The notes beneath the pieces are model-generated. The model searched no databases. It was not told the origin of the DNA and saw nothing but the letters and a program-made list of their open reading frames with translations. From the NCBI GenBank assembly GCA_014879655.1, contig JACSRS010000124.1:1-40201 (forward strand): a stretch of 40,201 nucleotides of DNA, written 5' to 3'. Every line of letters starts with the position of its first letter. Within the stretch, counting starts at the first letter, position 1. This stretch comes from Burkholderiaceae bacterium. GTDB taxonomy: Bacteria; Pseudomonadota; Gammaproteobacteria; Burkholderiales; Burkholderiaceae_C. Positions 8,419 through 16,802 of this stretch are shown here, piece after piece. The position numbers were made by a program, and so were the translations under genes.

Positions 8419-9192
8419 ATGAAAGCGCTCTGGTTTGCCTTGGCAGTTGTCGCGTTGACGACTTCAGGGCTTTCCCGCGCCCAAAGCGCCAGTGAACAGG
8501 CGTCGCCGCGTCCCCAGCCCGTTTCGGCGGGCCCGGTTGTGGCTGGGACTGTTCCCCCAACTGAGGGTGCGGCCAAGTGGGCAGAGGGCACGGTCATCCC
8601 TGGGCCGGGGCTCGCAGGTTTGGGGGTGGACTACCGTATCAGCCCCAATGATCTGATTGATGTCGAGGTTTATGGCGTGCCGGAACTGAAGCGGACGGTG
8701 CGCGTGAATTCTTCCGGGCTGGTGTCTTTGCCCTTGGTGGGCTCTGTCGCCATTGGTAGTTTGACCGCTGAACAGGCTGAAAAGCAACTGGCCAAAGCCT
8801 ACGGCGAGAAATATCTGCAAGACCCGCAGATTTCAATCTTCATCCGCGAGTTCACCACCCAACGCATCACGCTGGAAGGCGCCATCAAGTCGCCCGGTGT
8901 GTACCCGTTTACAGGCGACATTACGTTGATGCGTGCCATGGCCCGTGCTGGCGGTCGCGGCGAACTGGCCGACTATTCGGAAGTCGTGATCTTTCGCAAT
9001 GTGCCGGGCGGCAAGCCAGAGTCCAAGGTGTATGACGTGACGGAGATCCAGAAAGGGAACGCCCCGGATCCGCTCCTGAAAGCGGATGACGTCATTGTCG
9101 TGAAGCGCTCGCCCGGCCGGGTGGTGATCCGTGACTCCATCATTGGCGACATCATCGGCATCTTCAATCCGTTCAGCTATATAGGCAAGTGA
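8419..9192 (+). CDS. polysaccharide export outer-membrane protein (Wza/BexD/EpsA family)
   Basis: 257 residues. The signal peptide is MKALWFALAVVALTTSGLSRAQ with probable cleavage after AQ. There is no lipobox cysteine, unlike E. coli Wza. The Poly_export domain is at YRISPNDLIDVEVYGVPELKRTVRVNSSGLVSLPLVGSV and an SLBB domain at FTTQRITLEGAIKSPGVYPF. A short C-terminal segment follows. The ATG at 8419 is preceded by AGGGAAG (8407-8413); an upstream in-frame ATG at 8392 would precede the signal peptide. It should form the periplasmic/outer-membrane export channel that works with the Wzc-type kinase downstream. Confidence 0.9.
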   Translation: MKALWFALAVVALTTSGLSRAQSASEQASPRPQPVSAGPVVAGTVPPTEGAAKWAEGTVIPGPGLAGLGVDYRISPNDLIDVEVYGVPELKRTVRVNSSGLVSLPLVGSVAIGSLTAEQAEKQLAKAYGEKYLQDPQISIFIREFTTQRITLEGAIKSPGVYPFTGDITLMRAMARAGGRGELADYSEVVIFRNVPGGKPESKVYDVTEIQKGNAPDPLLKADDVIVVKRSPGRVVIRDSIIGDIIGIFNPFSYIGK

Positions 9193-9206
9193 ATGCAATG
9201 CGGCTT

Positions 9207-9227
9207 GACCAGTCACTTGTTCTGGTC
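9207..9227 (+). other. small hairpin between export gene and tyrosine kinase gene
   Basis: GACCAG (9207-9212) and CTGGTC (9222-9227) form a perfect 6-base stem with a 9-base loop in the 127-base gap between the export and kinase genes. No T-run follows, so it is not a classical terminator. It might modulate read-through or mRNA stability, or be chance. Confidence 0.3.
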
Positions 9228-9319
9228 GTGCACCTGACGCCGTTGACCTGAAACCTTGTTGCCAACAGTGCTGCCGATCCGGATTTCCCCAAAACCTGAC
9301 GCTCGGGACCACTTCATCT

Positions 9320-11752
9320 GTGAACACCAACCCTGCCCAAGCCCCATCGCCTGATCCCGCGCGCAAGTCGGCGCTGGCCCTCCGCGACGCCTATCTGTTG
9401 CAACCCGCCGGTATGCGCGGCGGCGCCGACGAGTTGTCTGACGACGGCTTTGACCTGAAAGATCTGCTGCGGGTTCTGCTCAAGCACAAGTGGGCGCTGG
9501 TGTCTGCGGCGTTGATCGGGCTGGCGGTTGCAAGCGTAGACGGGCTGACCCGCACGCCGATGTACCGCACGGCAGCAACCTTGCAGATTGACAGTTCGAC
9601 CGCACGCATCGTGCAGTTCAACCGTGACGTCGATCCCTACCAGGACATGGACGGCCTGACGCTGCAGACGCAGATCGAGTTGCTGCGCAGCCGTGCGCTG
9701 GCCGAGCGGGTGATCGACGAACTGGGGCTCGATCCGACCAGGGGGCGGTTTACCGGCGCGCCCGAGCCTAGGCTCGGCGCGTCGGCGGCGGATGCGCCAT
9801 CCGTTCCAGCGTTGGCAGGTGCGGCGCCGGCATCGGCACCCGCTTCAAAGACAGCGCGCGCCGAATCTGGCGCCCTTCCGGGCCTGGGCATGCTGTCGGA
9901 TCTGAAAGAGCGGGTGCTGGCCGGCTATCGCCAGATGGGCAAGCCAGCGGTTGTGGACCGCGCCTTTCTCAGCCGCGAGGCCGTTGTCGCGGGTTTCATG
10001 GGCTCGGTGTCGGTCTCGCAGGTGCCCAGCTCCAGACTGGTGCGGATCTCGGTGTCGGGCCCGAACCCGACGCACATTGCGCGGGTGGCCAATGGCATGG
10101 CCAAGACGTTCATTGCCATGAGTCAGGAGCGCAAGTCCGACACATCCGGCTATGCCAAGGGGTTTCTGGAAGATCAGATCAAGGCGACCAAGGCCAAACT
10201 GGAAGAGTCGGAGCGTGCGCTCAATGCCTACGCAAGGGCCAATTCGATCCTGATGCTGGACGACAAGACCAACGTGGTGAACCAGACCTTCTCTGATCAT
10301 TCAGCGGCGCTGGCCAAGGCCGAACAGGAGCGGCAGCGGGCCGAGGCGGTGTACAACGAAGTCAAGCTTCACCCGGAAAGTGCGCCGCAGGTGCTTGAGA
10401 GCAAAACGGTGGCCGCCTACAAGGAGCAGCGCGCCAAACTGGAGTCGGAGTACCTGGTCAACCTGACGACCTTCAAACCCGAATTTCCGAAGATGGTGCA
10501 GCTGAAGGCACAGATCGCTGAACTGGATGCGCGCATCAAGGCCGAGGTCGGCATCGTGCTGGTGGCCGTCAAAGCCCAGTATGAGGCGGCCAAGTCGCAG
10601 GAAGACAAGGTGCGAGCGCGCGTCGGTGAATCGCGCAAGGAAGTGCTGGTGTCGCAGGACCGCAGCGTGCAGTTGAACCTGCTCAAGCGTGAGCTCGATA
10701 CCAACCGCCAGTTGTATGACGGGCTGCTGCAGCGGCTGAAAGAAGTGGATGTCAGCAACCAGGTGACGGCCAACCCGATTTCCGTGGTCGATCAGGCCAG
10801 CATACCGTTGTTTCCCTATGAACCCAATGTGCGAAACATCGCCATGGTGGGGCTGATGGCCGGTCTGCTGGTTGGACTGGCATGGGCATTCGTCCGCGAG
10901 CACATGGACGACTCGATCAAGCACGCCGATGAGGTCGAGGCGCTGTTTGGTCTGCCGCTGCTGGGCGTCATTCCGCAATTGAGCCGCAAGGCTGCGGGCA
11001 AGGGCGAAAACGCAGCGCTGCAGACGGTTTCCGACCCGCGAGGTCCTTTCGCTGAAGCCTACCGGTCGATGCGCACCGCGCTGCAGTTTTCCACGGCCGA
11101 GGGTGCTCCCCGCCAGATGATGGTCACCAGCAGTGTCCAGGGCGAAGGAAAGTCGACAACGGCGCTGGCATTGGCCATCAATTTCGCCCAGCTGGGCAAA
11201 CGCGTGTTGCTGGTGGATGCCGACATGCGCAATCCATCCCAGCACCGCGTGTTGGGTCTTGCCAACGACCGCGGCCTGTCAAATTACCTGTCCGGTGAAG
11301 GTACGCGCGAGCAACTGATTCAGACGTCCCGGATCGTCGGGCTGCATCTGCTGTCTGCCGGCCCGATGCCACCCAGTCCGGTGGATCTGCTGATGGGCCC
11401 CAAGCTCTTCCGACTCCTGGACAAGGCGTCGACCATGGGATTTGATCAGGTGGTGATCGATGCGCCGCCCATCCTGGGCATTGCCGATTCGATCGTGCTG
11501 GGCAACCAGATTCCGGGCATGATTTTTGTCGTCCGTGCGGGGCAGACGCGCCGGTCGAGCGTGCGCGATGCATTGCGTCGGTTGCGCGTTGCCGGACTCC
11601 TGCCGCTCGGCGTGGCATTGACAAGGGCCGGTGCCGGGCATTCGACCTATTACGGCAGCGACGCTTACTACGGCTACGGGTATGGCAAAGGGGGTGACCG
11701 TACGCCGGTGCCCCTGCGTCAGGGCCGCACGAGCGCCGAGGCCGAGGCATGA
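9320..11752 (+). CDS. polysaccharide co-polymerase and tyrosine autokinase (Wzc-like BY-kinase)
   Basis: 810 residues from GTG 9320. The Wzz domain has its first membrane helix at about 57-74 (KWALVSAALIGLAVASV), a long periplasmic coiled-coil region (about 280-480) and a second helix at about 503-525. The cytoplasmic kinase has Walker A SSVQGEGKSTT (about 604-614), Walker A' VLLVDADMRNP and Walker B VVIDAPP (about 711). The C-terminus has the tyrosine cluster YYGSDAYYGYGYG (about 777-790), the autophosphorylation tail. Such proteins control chain length and export by cycling between phosphorylated states. The N-terminal Wzz region has an Ala/Ser/Pro-rich insert at about 150-180. The stop overlaps the next ATG. 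Confidence 0.93.
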   Translation: MNTNPAQAPSPDPARKSALALRDAYLLQPAGMRGGADELSDDGFDLKDLLRVLLKHKWALVSAALIGLAVASVDGLTRTPMYRTAATLQIDSSTARIVQFNRDVDPYQDMDGLTLQTQIELLRSRALAERVIDELGLDPTRGRFTGAPEPRLGASAADAPSVPALAGAAPASAPASKTARAESGALPGLGMLSDLKERVLAGYRQMGKPAVVDRAFLSREAVVAGFMGSVSVSQVPSSRLVRISVSGPNPTHIARVANGMAKTFIAMSQERKSDTSGYAKGFLEDQIKATKAKLEESERALNAYARANSILMLDDKTNVVNQTFSDHSAALAKAEQERQRAEAVYNEVKLHPESAPQVLESKTVAAYKEQRAKLESEYLVNLTTFKPEFPKMVQLKAQIAELDARIKAEVGIVLVAVKAQYEAAKSQEDKVRARVGESRKEVLVSQDRSVQLNLLKRELDTNRQLYDGLLQRLKEVDVSNQVTANPISVVDQASIPLFPYEPNVRNIAMVGLMAGLLVGLAWAFVREHMDDSIKHADEVEALFGLPLLGVIPQLSRKAAGKGENAALQTVSDPRGPFAEAYRSMRTALQFSTAEGAPRQMMVTSSVQGEGKSTTALALAINFAQLGKRVLLVDADMRNPSQHRVLGLANDRGLSNYLSGEGTREQLIQTSRIVGLHLLSAGPMPPSPVDLLMGPKLFRLLDKASTMGFDQVVIDAPPILGIADSIVLGNQIPGMIFVVRAGQTRRSSVRDALRRLRVAGLLPLGVALTRAGAGHSTYYGSDAYYGYGYGKGGDRTPVPLRQGRTSAEAEA

Positions 11753-13452
11753 GCCTCGGCGACTCCCGCGGTGTTGACCGGCTCGGCGACCGGCCGGATG
11801 GGCTTGCGCTGGCGCTGCTGGATTTCCAGGCCTTTCCCGGCCGGTATTCGACGGCGTCGCGCGAGCCGAGGGTGCTGTTTGACCAGCAGGGCCGGGTGCT
11901 GGCGCTGGCGGCGGGTCGGTCGGTTGAAGGACTGCCGGCGGACCCGGAGTTGCAGCAGGGGCTGCGCGAAGCGGCCCGGTTCTTCGTGCGCGCAGCGATG
12001 TTGCGTCAGGGGGCGGACCACTACACGCTGCTGGGGTTGTCCGGCGATTTCGACCCGGCAACTTTGCGCGAACACTACCGCATGCTGATCCGGCTGACCC
12101 ATCCGGACTTTTCGGCCGGCAGCGATCACTGGCCCGCCGATGCAGCGACGCGGATCAATCAGGCCAACGACGTACTGGCTTCACCCGAGAAGCGGATGCT
12201 TTATGACAAGGCGCTGCGAGCGCCGGTACGAATCGAAGCGCCTCGGCCATCGCGCTATGAGCCGACTGCACGTCGTCAGGCTTCGGCGCGACTTGCTGAA
12301 AGGCGCCGCGTCTGGCCTTTCGTATTGACCGGAGCCGCTGCTGCCCTGCTGTTGATGGTGATGTTCTGGCCGGCCGACCCGCTGCATGAGCGGCTGGCCC
12401 AGTTGGCGAATACGCCGGTACCTGCCAGTGATACCGAAGCGGCGGGCAGCGTTGCCGTCAGCAACGGGACGGCTGTGATCAGGCCGGCCGCGACGAAGGT
12501 TGCGACTTCCCGCGAAGACGAGGGTGGTTCGAACAAGCTCGCGACGGCAGCGGTGCCGGTCGCCAGTTCGCCAGTAGAGGCACCGATCGTCCGGGCGATG
12601 GCGTCCGGACCGGTTGCCGCGGTAGGCGCAATTTCTGCGGGCCCGGCGCCGATTGCAACGGTCGTGCAGGCAGCGCCGGTGCCCCGGACTGAGCCTGCGC
12701 CCAGAACAACAGTTGTATCGCGAACGACGGAGTTGCCGCCCCCAGCGCCTGCAGCGACGCAGCGAGTGGCTTTGCCGCCACCACTTCTTCGTGCATCGGC
12801 TTCCTCGGTCGTGGCGCAGTCAGGGCCGCCCATTGCGTCAACGCAGTCCATCACCGCCGGTCTGAAAATCAGCAACACGATGGCGCCGTTACCCGAAAAA
12901 GCGCAGGTCGCGACGGGGAAGGATGCTTCGTCGATGCCAGCGCGCGCCGCCATTCCAGCAGCGCCTGCGGTGGTTGCAGCGGTGGCGCACGACCCTGCGC
13001 CACCGGCGCAGCCTGCCGTTGTGATTGCAGCGGTGGTACCGCGCAGTCCTGCGCCGTCGGCGTCGGCGATTACGCAGGCGACTGCCGTCAGCGGCCTTCG
13101 CATGGCAGACGTTCAGCCACTGCTGGCGCAGTTGCTCGGCGCCCTGCAGAGCGGACGCGGCGAGCAGGCTGTGCGCCTGGTCGAGCGCTCAAGCCGCACG
13201 GACGGCGATGCGCGTTTTGTCGAGGCCTACAACCGGACGCTGGCGGGCTCGCGCGTGGTGAGGTTGGGGCAGGTCCAGTTTGCCGGGAAGAATGGCGGGG
13301 AGCAGCTGGTGGTCGATGGCGTTGTGCAACTGCAACTGCAGGACGAAACCCTGCAGATGGTGACGCGGGAATTTGTTCTGCGTGCGTTGTTTGCATCGCG
13401 TGCCGGGCAACCGGTCATGACCCAGCTCATTGCCGGAGCGGGCACGCCTTGA
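11749..13452 (+). CDS. membrane-anchored J-domain protein of the polysaccharide locus
   Basis: 567 residues. Residues 1-85 resemble nothing I recognise. A J-domain spans about 90-157 (DHYTLLGLSGDFDPATLREHYRML, then HPD at 118-120, and AATRINQANDVLASPEKRMLYD). A basic stretch (RRQASARLAERRR) precedes one membrane helix at 188-208. Then comes a long Ala/Val/Pro-rich low-complexity linker (about 215-445). A compact C-terminal domain (about 450-567) has alternating strands (VVRLGQVQF, LVVDGVVQLQLQ, MVTREFVLRALF) that could be NTF2-like. The topology puts the J-domain in the cytoplasm and the linker and end domain in the periplasm. An intact HPD motif predicts stimulation of DnaK. It overlaps the kinase gene by 4 bases. 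The role in export is inferred from position. Confidence 0.8.
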   Translation: MSLGDSRGVDRLGDRPDGLALALLDFQAFPGRYSTASREPRVLFDQQGRVLALAAGRSVEGLPADPELQQGLREAARFFVRAAMLRQGADHYTLLGLSGDFDPATLREHYRMLIRLTHPDFSAGSDHWPADAATRINQANDVLASPEKRMLYDKALRAPVRIEAPRPSRYEPTARRQASARLAERRRVWPFVLTGAAAALLLMVMFWPADPLHERLAQLANTPVPASDTEAAGSVAVSNGTAVIRPAATKVATSREDEGGSNKLATAAVPVASSPVEAPIVRAMASGPVAAVGAISAGPAPIATVVQAAPVPRTEPAPRTTVVSRTTELPPPAPAATQRVALPPPLLRASASSVVAQSGPPIASTQSITAGLKISNTMAPLPEKAQVATGKDASSMPARAAIPAAPAVVAAVAHDPAPPAQPAVVIAAVVPRSPAPSASAITQATAVSGLRMADVQPLLAQLLGALQSGRGEQAVRLVERSSRTDGDARFVEAYNRTLAGSRVVRLGQVQFAGKNGGEQLVVDGVVQLQLQDETLQMVTREFVLRALFASRAGQPVMTQLIAGAGTP

Positions 13453-14651
13453 CGGGTGTCCGCACGCAAAAGCCATTGCCGACGCCTGTGCGACTGGCGT
13501 TGGTGGCGCTGACCGCTGCGATATCGGTGTGGCTGGCGATCATTGCCGTCCCCCGCAACCTGGACAAGGCCTGCGAGGCTGCGGAGTGGCCCAACCTGAC
13601 GACCTGCATCCCGCCTTCGACGGATCCGGCGCAGCAGGTTCTGGCACTTCGGGAGCGTGCTGCACGCAACCCGGGCGACGCGACCAGTTACCTGGCGCTG
13701 GCCGTGCTGGCCGTCCAGCCCGCGGGAATCGCCCCGCTGAACGCGGATGCTGTTCTCGCCACGGCGAGTCAGCTCGCCGGCGAAAATCCGATGCTGCGCA
13801 GAGTGCTGGCTTCACGCGCTCTTGAGCTGGGGCAATGGCCGCAGGCAGTGGCTTTGCTGGCCCGACTGGCACACGACGACCGCGACCCGGTGGCGGCGCA
13901 GCGTTTGGCCAGCCTGTTGACGCAAACCGAATCGCGCGATGCTGTGCTGCAAGCACTGAAACCGGACAGTCAGTGGGTGACGACGGTGATGGCGGCGCTG
14001 CCGGCGGCCAAAGTTCCGATTGCGGATGCGCTGCCGTTTCTGAGCAAGGCTCTGGCGCTTGGCCTGATCCCGTCAGAGCAAGGGCTGGCAATGGTCAGCC
14101 AGTTGAAAGCGGCGGGTCAGTGGCTGGCCGCGCAGGCGCTGTGGCTGCGTCTGCTCGGGCAACCGGCCCCGCTGATCTACAACGGTGGCTTTGAGCAGGG
14201 CTTTTTGCGTGGCGGTTTCGATTGGGAATTGCCCGAACTGCCCGAGTCGCGCGGTGGTGTGTCGGTGCGGCAGCCGGTGGTCGAGGGTGCCAACGGCCGG
14301 GCGCTGGCGCTGGCATTCAACGGACGCCCGTTGGCAACTCCGGTGATCAGCCAGACGCTGGTGCTTTTTCCCGGCAACTACCAGTTCAGCAGCCGGTTCT
14401 CGTCCAGGCAGCTGCGGGCGGGCGGCGGGCTGGTCTGGACCTTGACCTGTTTGCCGGGAACGGCTGAACTCGCTCGCTCGTCAGCGATCACGGATACGGC
14501 GAACCGCTGGCTGGACGTTTCGTTTGCCGTTGAAGTGCCGCAGGCCTGCGGCGCCGTTCAGTTGCGATTGCAGACGCTTCTGGCCAGCGATGCGCTGAGC
14601 GGACTTTCGGGCGAGGCCTTCGTGGACGACGTCCAGTTGCGCGTGCGCTGA
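13449..14651 (+). CDS. membrane-anchored repeat protein with jelly-roll-like C-terminal domain
   Basis: 400 residues from TTG 13449, which overlaps the previous stop (TTGA). One N-terminal membrane helix (about 12-33, LALVALTAAISVWLAIIAV) is followed by helical, TPR-like repeats (about 50-230: ALRERAARNPGDATSYLALAVLAV and similar). The C-terminal domain (about 240-400) starts LIYNGGFEQGFLRGGFDWEL and has many strands (ALALAFNGRP, GNYQFSSRFSSRQL, AFVDDVQLRVR). This pattern is typical of carbohydrate-binding jelly-roll modules. The protein would face the periplasm. It closes the polysaccharide operon. A role in binding or guiding the polymer is plausible but unproven. Confidence 0.7.
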   Translation: MTGVRTQKPLPTPVRLALVALTAAISVWLAIIAVPRNLDKACEAAEWPNLTTCIPPSTDPAQQVLALRERAARNPGDATSYLALAVLAVQPAGIAPLNADAVLATASQLAGENPMLRRVLASRALELGQWPQAVALLARLAHDDRDPVAAQRLASLLTQTESRDAVLQALKPDSQWVTTVMAALPAAKVPIADALPFLSKALALGLIPSEQGLAMVSQLKAAGQWLAAQALWLRLLGQPAPLIYNGGFEQGFLRGGFDWELPELPESRGGVSVRQPVVEGANGRALALAFNGRPLATPVISQTLVLFPGNYQFSSRFSSRQLRAGGGLVWTLTCLPGTAELARSSAITDTANRWLDVSFAVEVPQACGAVQLRLQTLLASDALSGLSGEAFVDDVQLRVR

Positions 14652-14707
14652 ACTGCACGGGTGCAACTGCGCATCGGCGGATGCCGCGCCCTTGCGTGGT
14701 CAGCCCG

Positions 14708-15784
14708 CTACCGCACCACCAGCCGCTTCGCCCCTGCTTCAAGCACCTGGCCCACCACCGCCGCCCGCCCGAATCCGTGGCGGGCAAAGATGGCCATGAC
14801 CGCGTCCAGCGCGTCGGGCGCGCACGACACCAGCAGGCCGCCGCTGGTCTGCGGGTCGCTCAGCAGGGCCTGGTCTTGCGGCGCGAATTCCGGCGGCAGA
14901 TCGATGTCGGCGCCGTAGCCGGCCCAGTTGCGCCCGGATGCGCCAGTGACCATGCCTTGCGCGGCCAGTTCGCGCACGCCGGGCAGCAGCGGCACATCGG
15001 CCCAGTCGATCCGCACGCTGCATTTGGCGCCGCGTGCCAGTTCGAGCGCGTGGCCGGCCAGGCCGAAGCCGGTGACGTCGGTCAGCGCGTGCACGCCGTC
15101 CAGCGCCGCCAGTTCGGGCCCGGGCGTGTTCAGCTTCGTGGTGTTGGCGATCATCTGCGCGTAGCCCTCGGCGCCCAGCGCGTCTTTCTTCAGCGCGGCC
15201 GACAGCACGCCCACCCCCAGTGGCTTGCCCAGCACCAGCAGGTCGCCGGCTCGCGCATCGGCGTTGCGCTTGACGCGCCGGGGGTGCACCAGTCCCAGCG
15301 CCACCAGGCCGTAGATCGGCTCCACCGAATCGATGGTGTGGCCGCCGGCAATCGGAATGCCCGCTTCGCGGCAGACCGACGCACCCCCCTCCAGAATTTT
15401 GCCGATGGTCTCGGTTGACAGCACGTTGATCGGCATGCCCACCAGCGCCAGCGCCATGATCGGCGTGCCGCCCATGGCGTACACGTCCGAGATGGCGTTG
15501 GTGGCGGCGATGCGGCCAAAGTCGAACGGGTCGTCGACGATGGGCATGAAGAAGTCGGTGGTCGCGATGATGGCTTGCTCGTCGTTGAGCTGGTAGACGG
15601 CTGCGTCGTCGGCCGTCTCGATGCCGACCAGCAGTTCCTTGGGGATCGGCATCTGCGTCGTGCCCTTGAGGATTTCGGCCAGCACGCCGGGCGCGATTTT
15701 GCAGCCGCAGCCGCCGCCGTGCGACAGCGAGGTGAGCCGGGGCTGGCTGGCGCTCAGGCCCGTGGCAGAAGTTGGGGTGTTCAT
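14708..15784 (-). CDS. selD/senC: selenide, water dikinase (SelD; SenC of the selenoneine pathway)
   Basis: 358 residues. It makes selenophosphate from selenide and ATP. HGGGCGCKIAP near the N-terminus carries the catalytic Cys26 (equivalent to Cys17 of E. coli SelD), Cys28 and the conserved Lys29. It is a cysteine, not selenocysteine, form. DDAAVYQLNDEQAIIATTDFFMPIVDDPFDFGRIAATNAISDVYAMGG is the AIRS-type ATP and metal region, and TDVTGFGLAGHALEL is a second family signature. Its ATG overlaps the senB stop (ATGA), so senB and selD are one - strand operon. No selA, selB or tRNA-Sec is in the window, and the senB/senA neighbours point to selenoneine synthesis as its job here. Confidence 0.95.
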   Translation of the reverse strand: MNTPTSATGLSASQPRLTSLSHGGGCGCKIAPGVLAEILKGTTQMPIPKELLVGIETADDAAVYQLNDEQAIIATTDFFMPIVDDPFDFGRIAATNAISDVYAMGGTPIMALALVGMPINVLSTETIGKILEGGASVCREAGIPIAGGHTIDSVEPIYGLVALGLVHPRRVKRNADARAGDLLVLGKPLGVGVLSAALKKDALGAEGYAQMIANTTKLNTPGPELAALDGVHALTDVTGFGLAGHALELARGAKCSVRIDWADVPLLPGVRELAAQGMVTGASGRNWAGYGADIDLPPEFAPQDQALLSDPQTSGGLLVSCAPDALDAVMAIFARHGFGRAAVVGQVLEAGAKRLVVR

Positions 15785-16785
15785 GGTTTCTCCAGGAGTT
15801 CCTGCACCAGACGATGCAGGTTGAGGGCTTCGGCGGCGGGCGCAAACAGCGGCGCGCGCGCATCACATTGGTGGCGCAATTGTGTCAGGAAGGCGCCTTC
15901 GCCGCCGGTCGCAGGTCCCTGCAGGCTGGCCAGGCAGCGCCGCAGCAAGGCGGCCAGAGCGGCCGCGTCTCCATGAGCGAAAAACCCCGCATAGTCGGCG
16001 CCCAGCATGCCCACGTTGCCCGGTACCTGCGAGGCCAGCACCGGCGTGCCGCTGCGCACCGCTTCGAGGATGGCGTGTGCGCCGCCTTCCATGCGGCTGG
16101 TGTGCACCAGCACATGGGCGCGCTGGATGCGCCGGCGCACCGCTTCGTGCGGCAGGCCGCCCAACCAGCGGTAGTGGGGGCAGGCCGCCGCCGTCGCGCG
16201 GGCCGCGTCGCCCAGCGCGGGGTCCAACGCGTCGCCGATGTGGTCGATGAAGATGCGCGCCTCGCCCGCCAGCAGCCGGGCCGCGTCCATCAGCGTCTCG
16301 GGCGACTTTTCTTCGCGCAGGTGGCCGACCATCACCGCGCGCAGGTGGCGGGTGGGTTTGGCCATCGGCTGGCGCGCGCCGGCACTCTGGTAGATCACGT
16401 GCGCCTTGTCTCGCAGCGCCGCCGGCAGTGCATCGGGCCCGCATTGCTGCAGCAACACCAGGCGCTGCGCCAGCGCGATCGATTGCTGCGCGGCAGCGTC
16501 GGTCTGGATGTCGCGATACAGGTCGGTGCCGGTCAGCACCACGGCCAGCCCGCGACCCGGGTGTTGGCAGGCCCAGGCCGCAATCGAGGCAGCCGAGCGG
16601 CGCGCGTGCAGGGCAATCATCAATTCGTCGTGCGCGGCCAGCGCCGGATCGTCCGGCCAGGTCTTGACAATGCGCACGCTGACCAAAGGCGCCAGCATCG
16701 CCTGCCAGCGTCGCGCGGTCTGCCAGTTGCCGTTGTTGGCGTCGGCCAGGGCAGGGCTCACAATCACCACGGAACGCTTTTTCAT
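15781..16785 (-). CDS. senB: selenosugar synthase SenB (GT4-like fold)
   Basis: 334 residues from the ATG at 16785-16783 (MKKRSVVIVSPALADANNGNWQTARRWQAML). The protein has the two-domain GT-B shape: an N-terminal half with LMIALHARRSAASIAAW and VVLTGTDLYRDI, and a C-terminal half with VMVGHLREEKSPETLMDAARLL, RIFIDHIGDAL and VLVHTSRMEGGAHAILEAVRSGTPVLAS. The SRMEGGAHAILEA stretch replaces the normal GT4 motif and is the mark of the TIGR04348/SenB group. In the characterised pathway SenB joins selenophosphate to a UDP-sugar to form a selenosugar. It sits between selD/senC and divergent senA. The start lies only 17 bases from the senA start. Confidence 0.9.
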   Translation of the reverse strand: MKKRSVVIVSPALADANNGNWQTARRWQAMLAPLVSVRIVKTWPDDPALAAHDELMIALHARRSAASIAAWACQHPGRGLAVVLTGTDLYRDIQTDAAAQQSIALAQRLVLLQQCGPDALPAALRDKAHVIYQSAGARQPMAKPTRHLRAVMVGHLREEKSPETLMDAARLLAGEARIFIDHIGDALDPALGDAARATAAACPHYRWLGGLPHEAVRRRIQRAHVLVHTSRMEGGAHAILEAVRSGTPVLASQVPGNVGMLGADYAGFFAHGDAAALAALLRRCLASLQGPATGGEGAFLTQLRHQCDARAPLFAPAAEALNLHRLVQELLEKP

Positions 16786-16802
16786 GAAGGCTTTATAGCG
16801 TG

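Noticed and set aside
12276..13103. 275-codon - strand frame rich in Ala, Gly and Thr
   Set aside because: It mirrors the Ala/Val/Pro-rich linker of the J-domain protein and has no ribosome site or recognisable domain.
14708..15784. SelD as evidence for selenoprotein synthesis
   Set aside because: No selA, selB, tRNA-Sec or in-frame TGA with a SECIS-like hairpin is seen here. The senA/senB context explains the gene, though other roles elsewhere in the genome stay possible.
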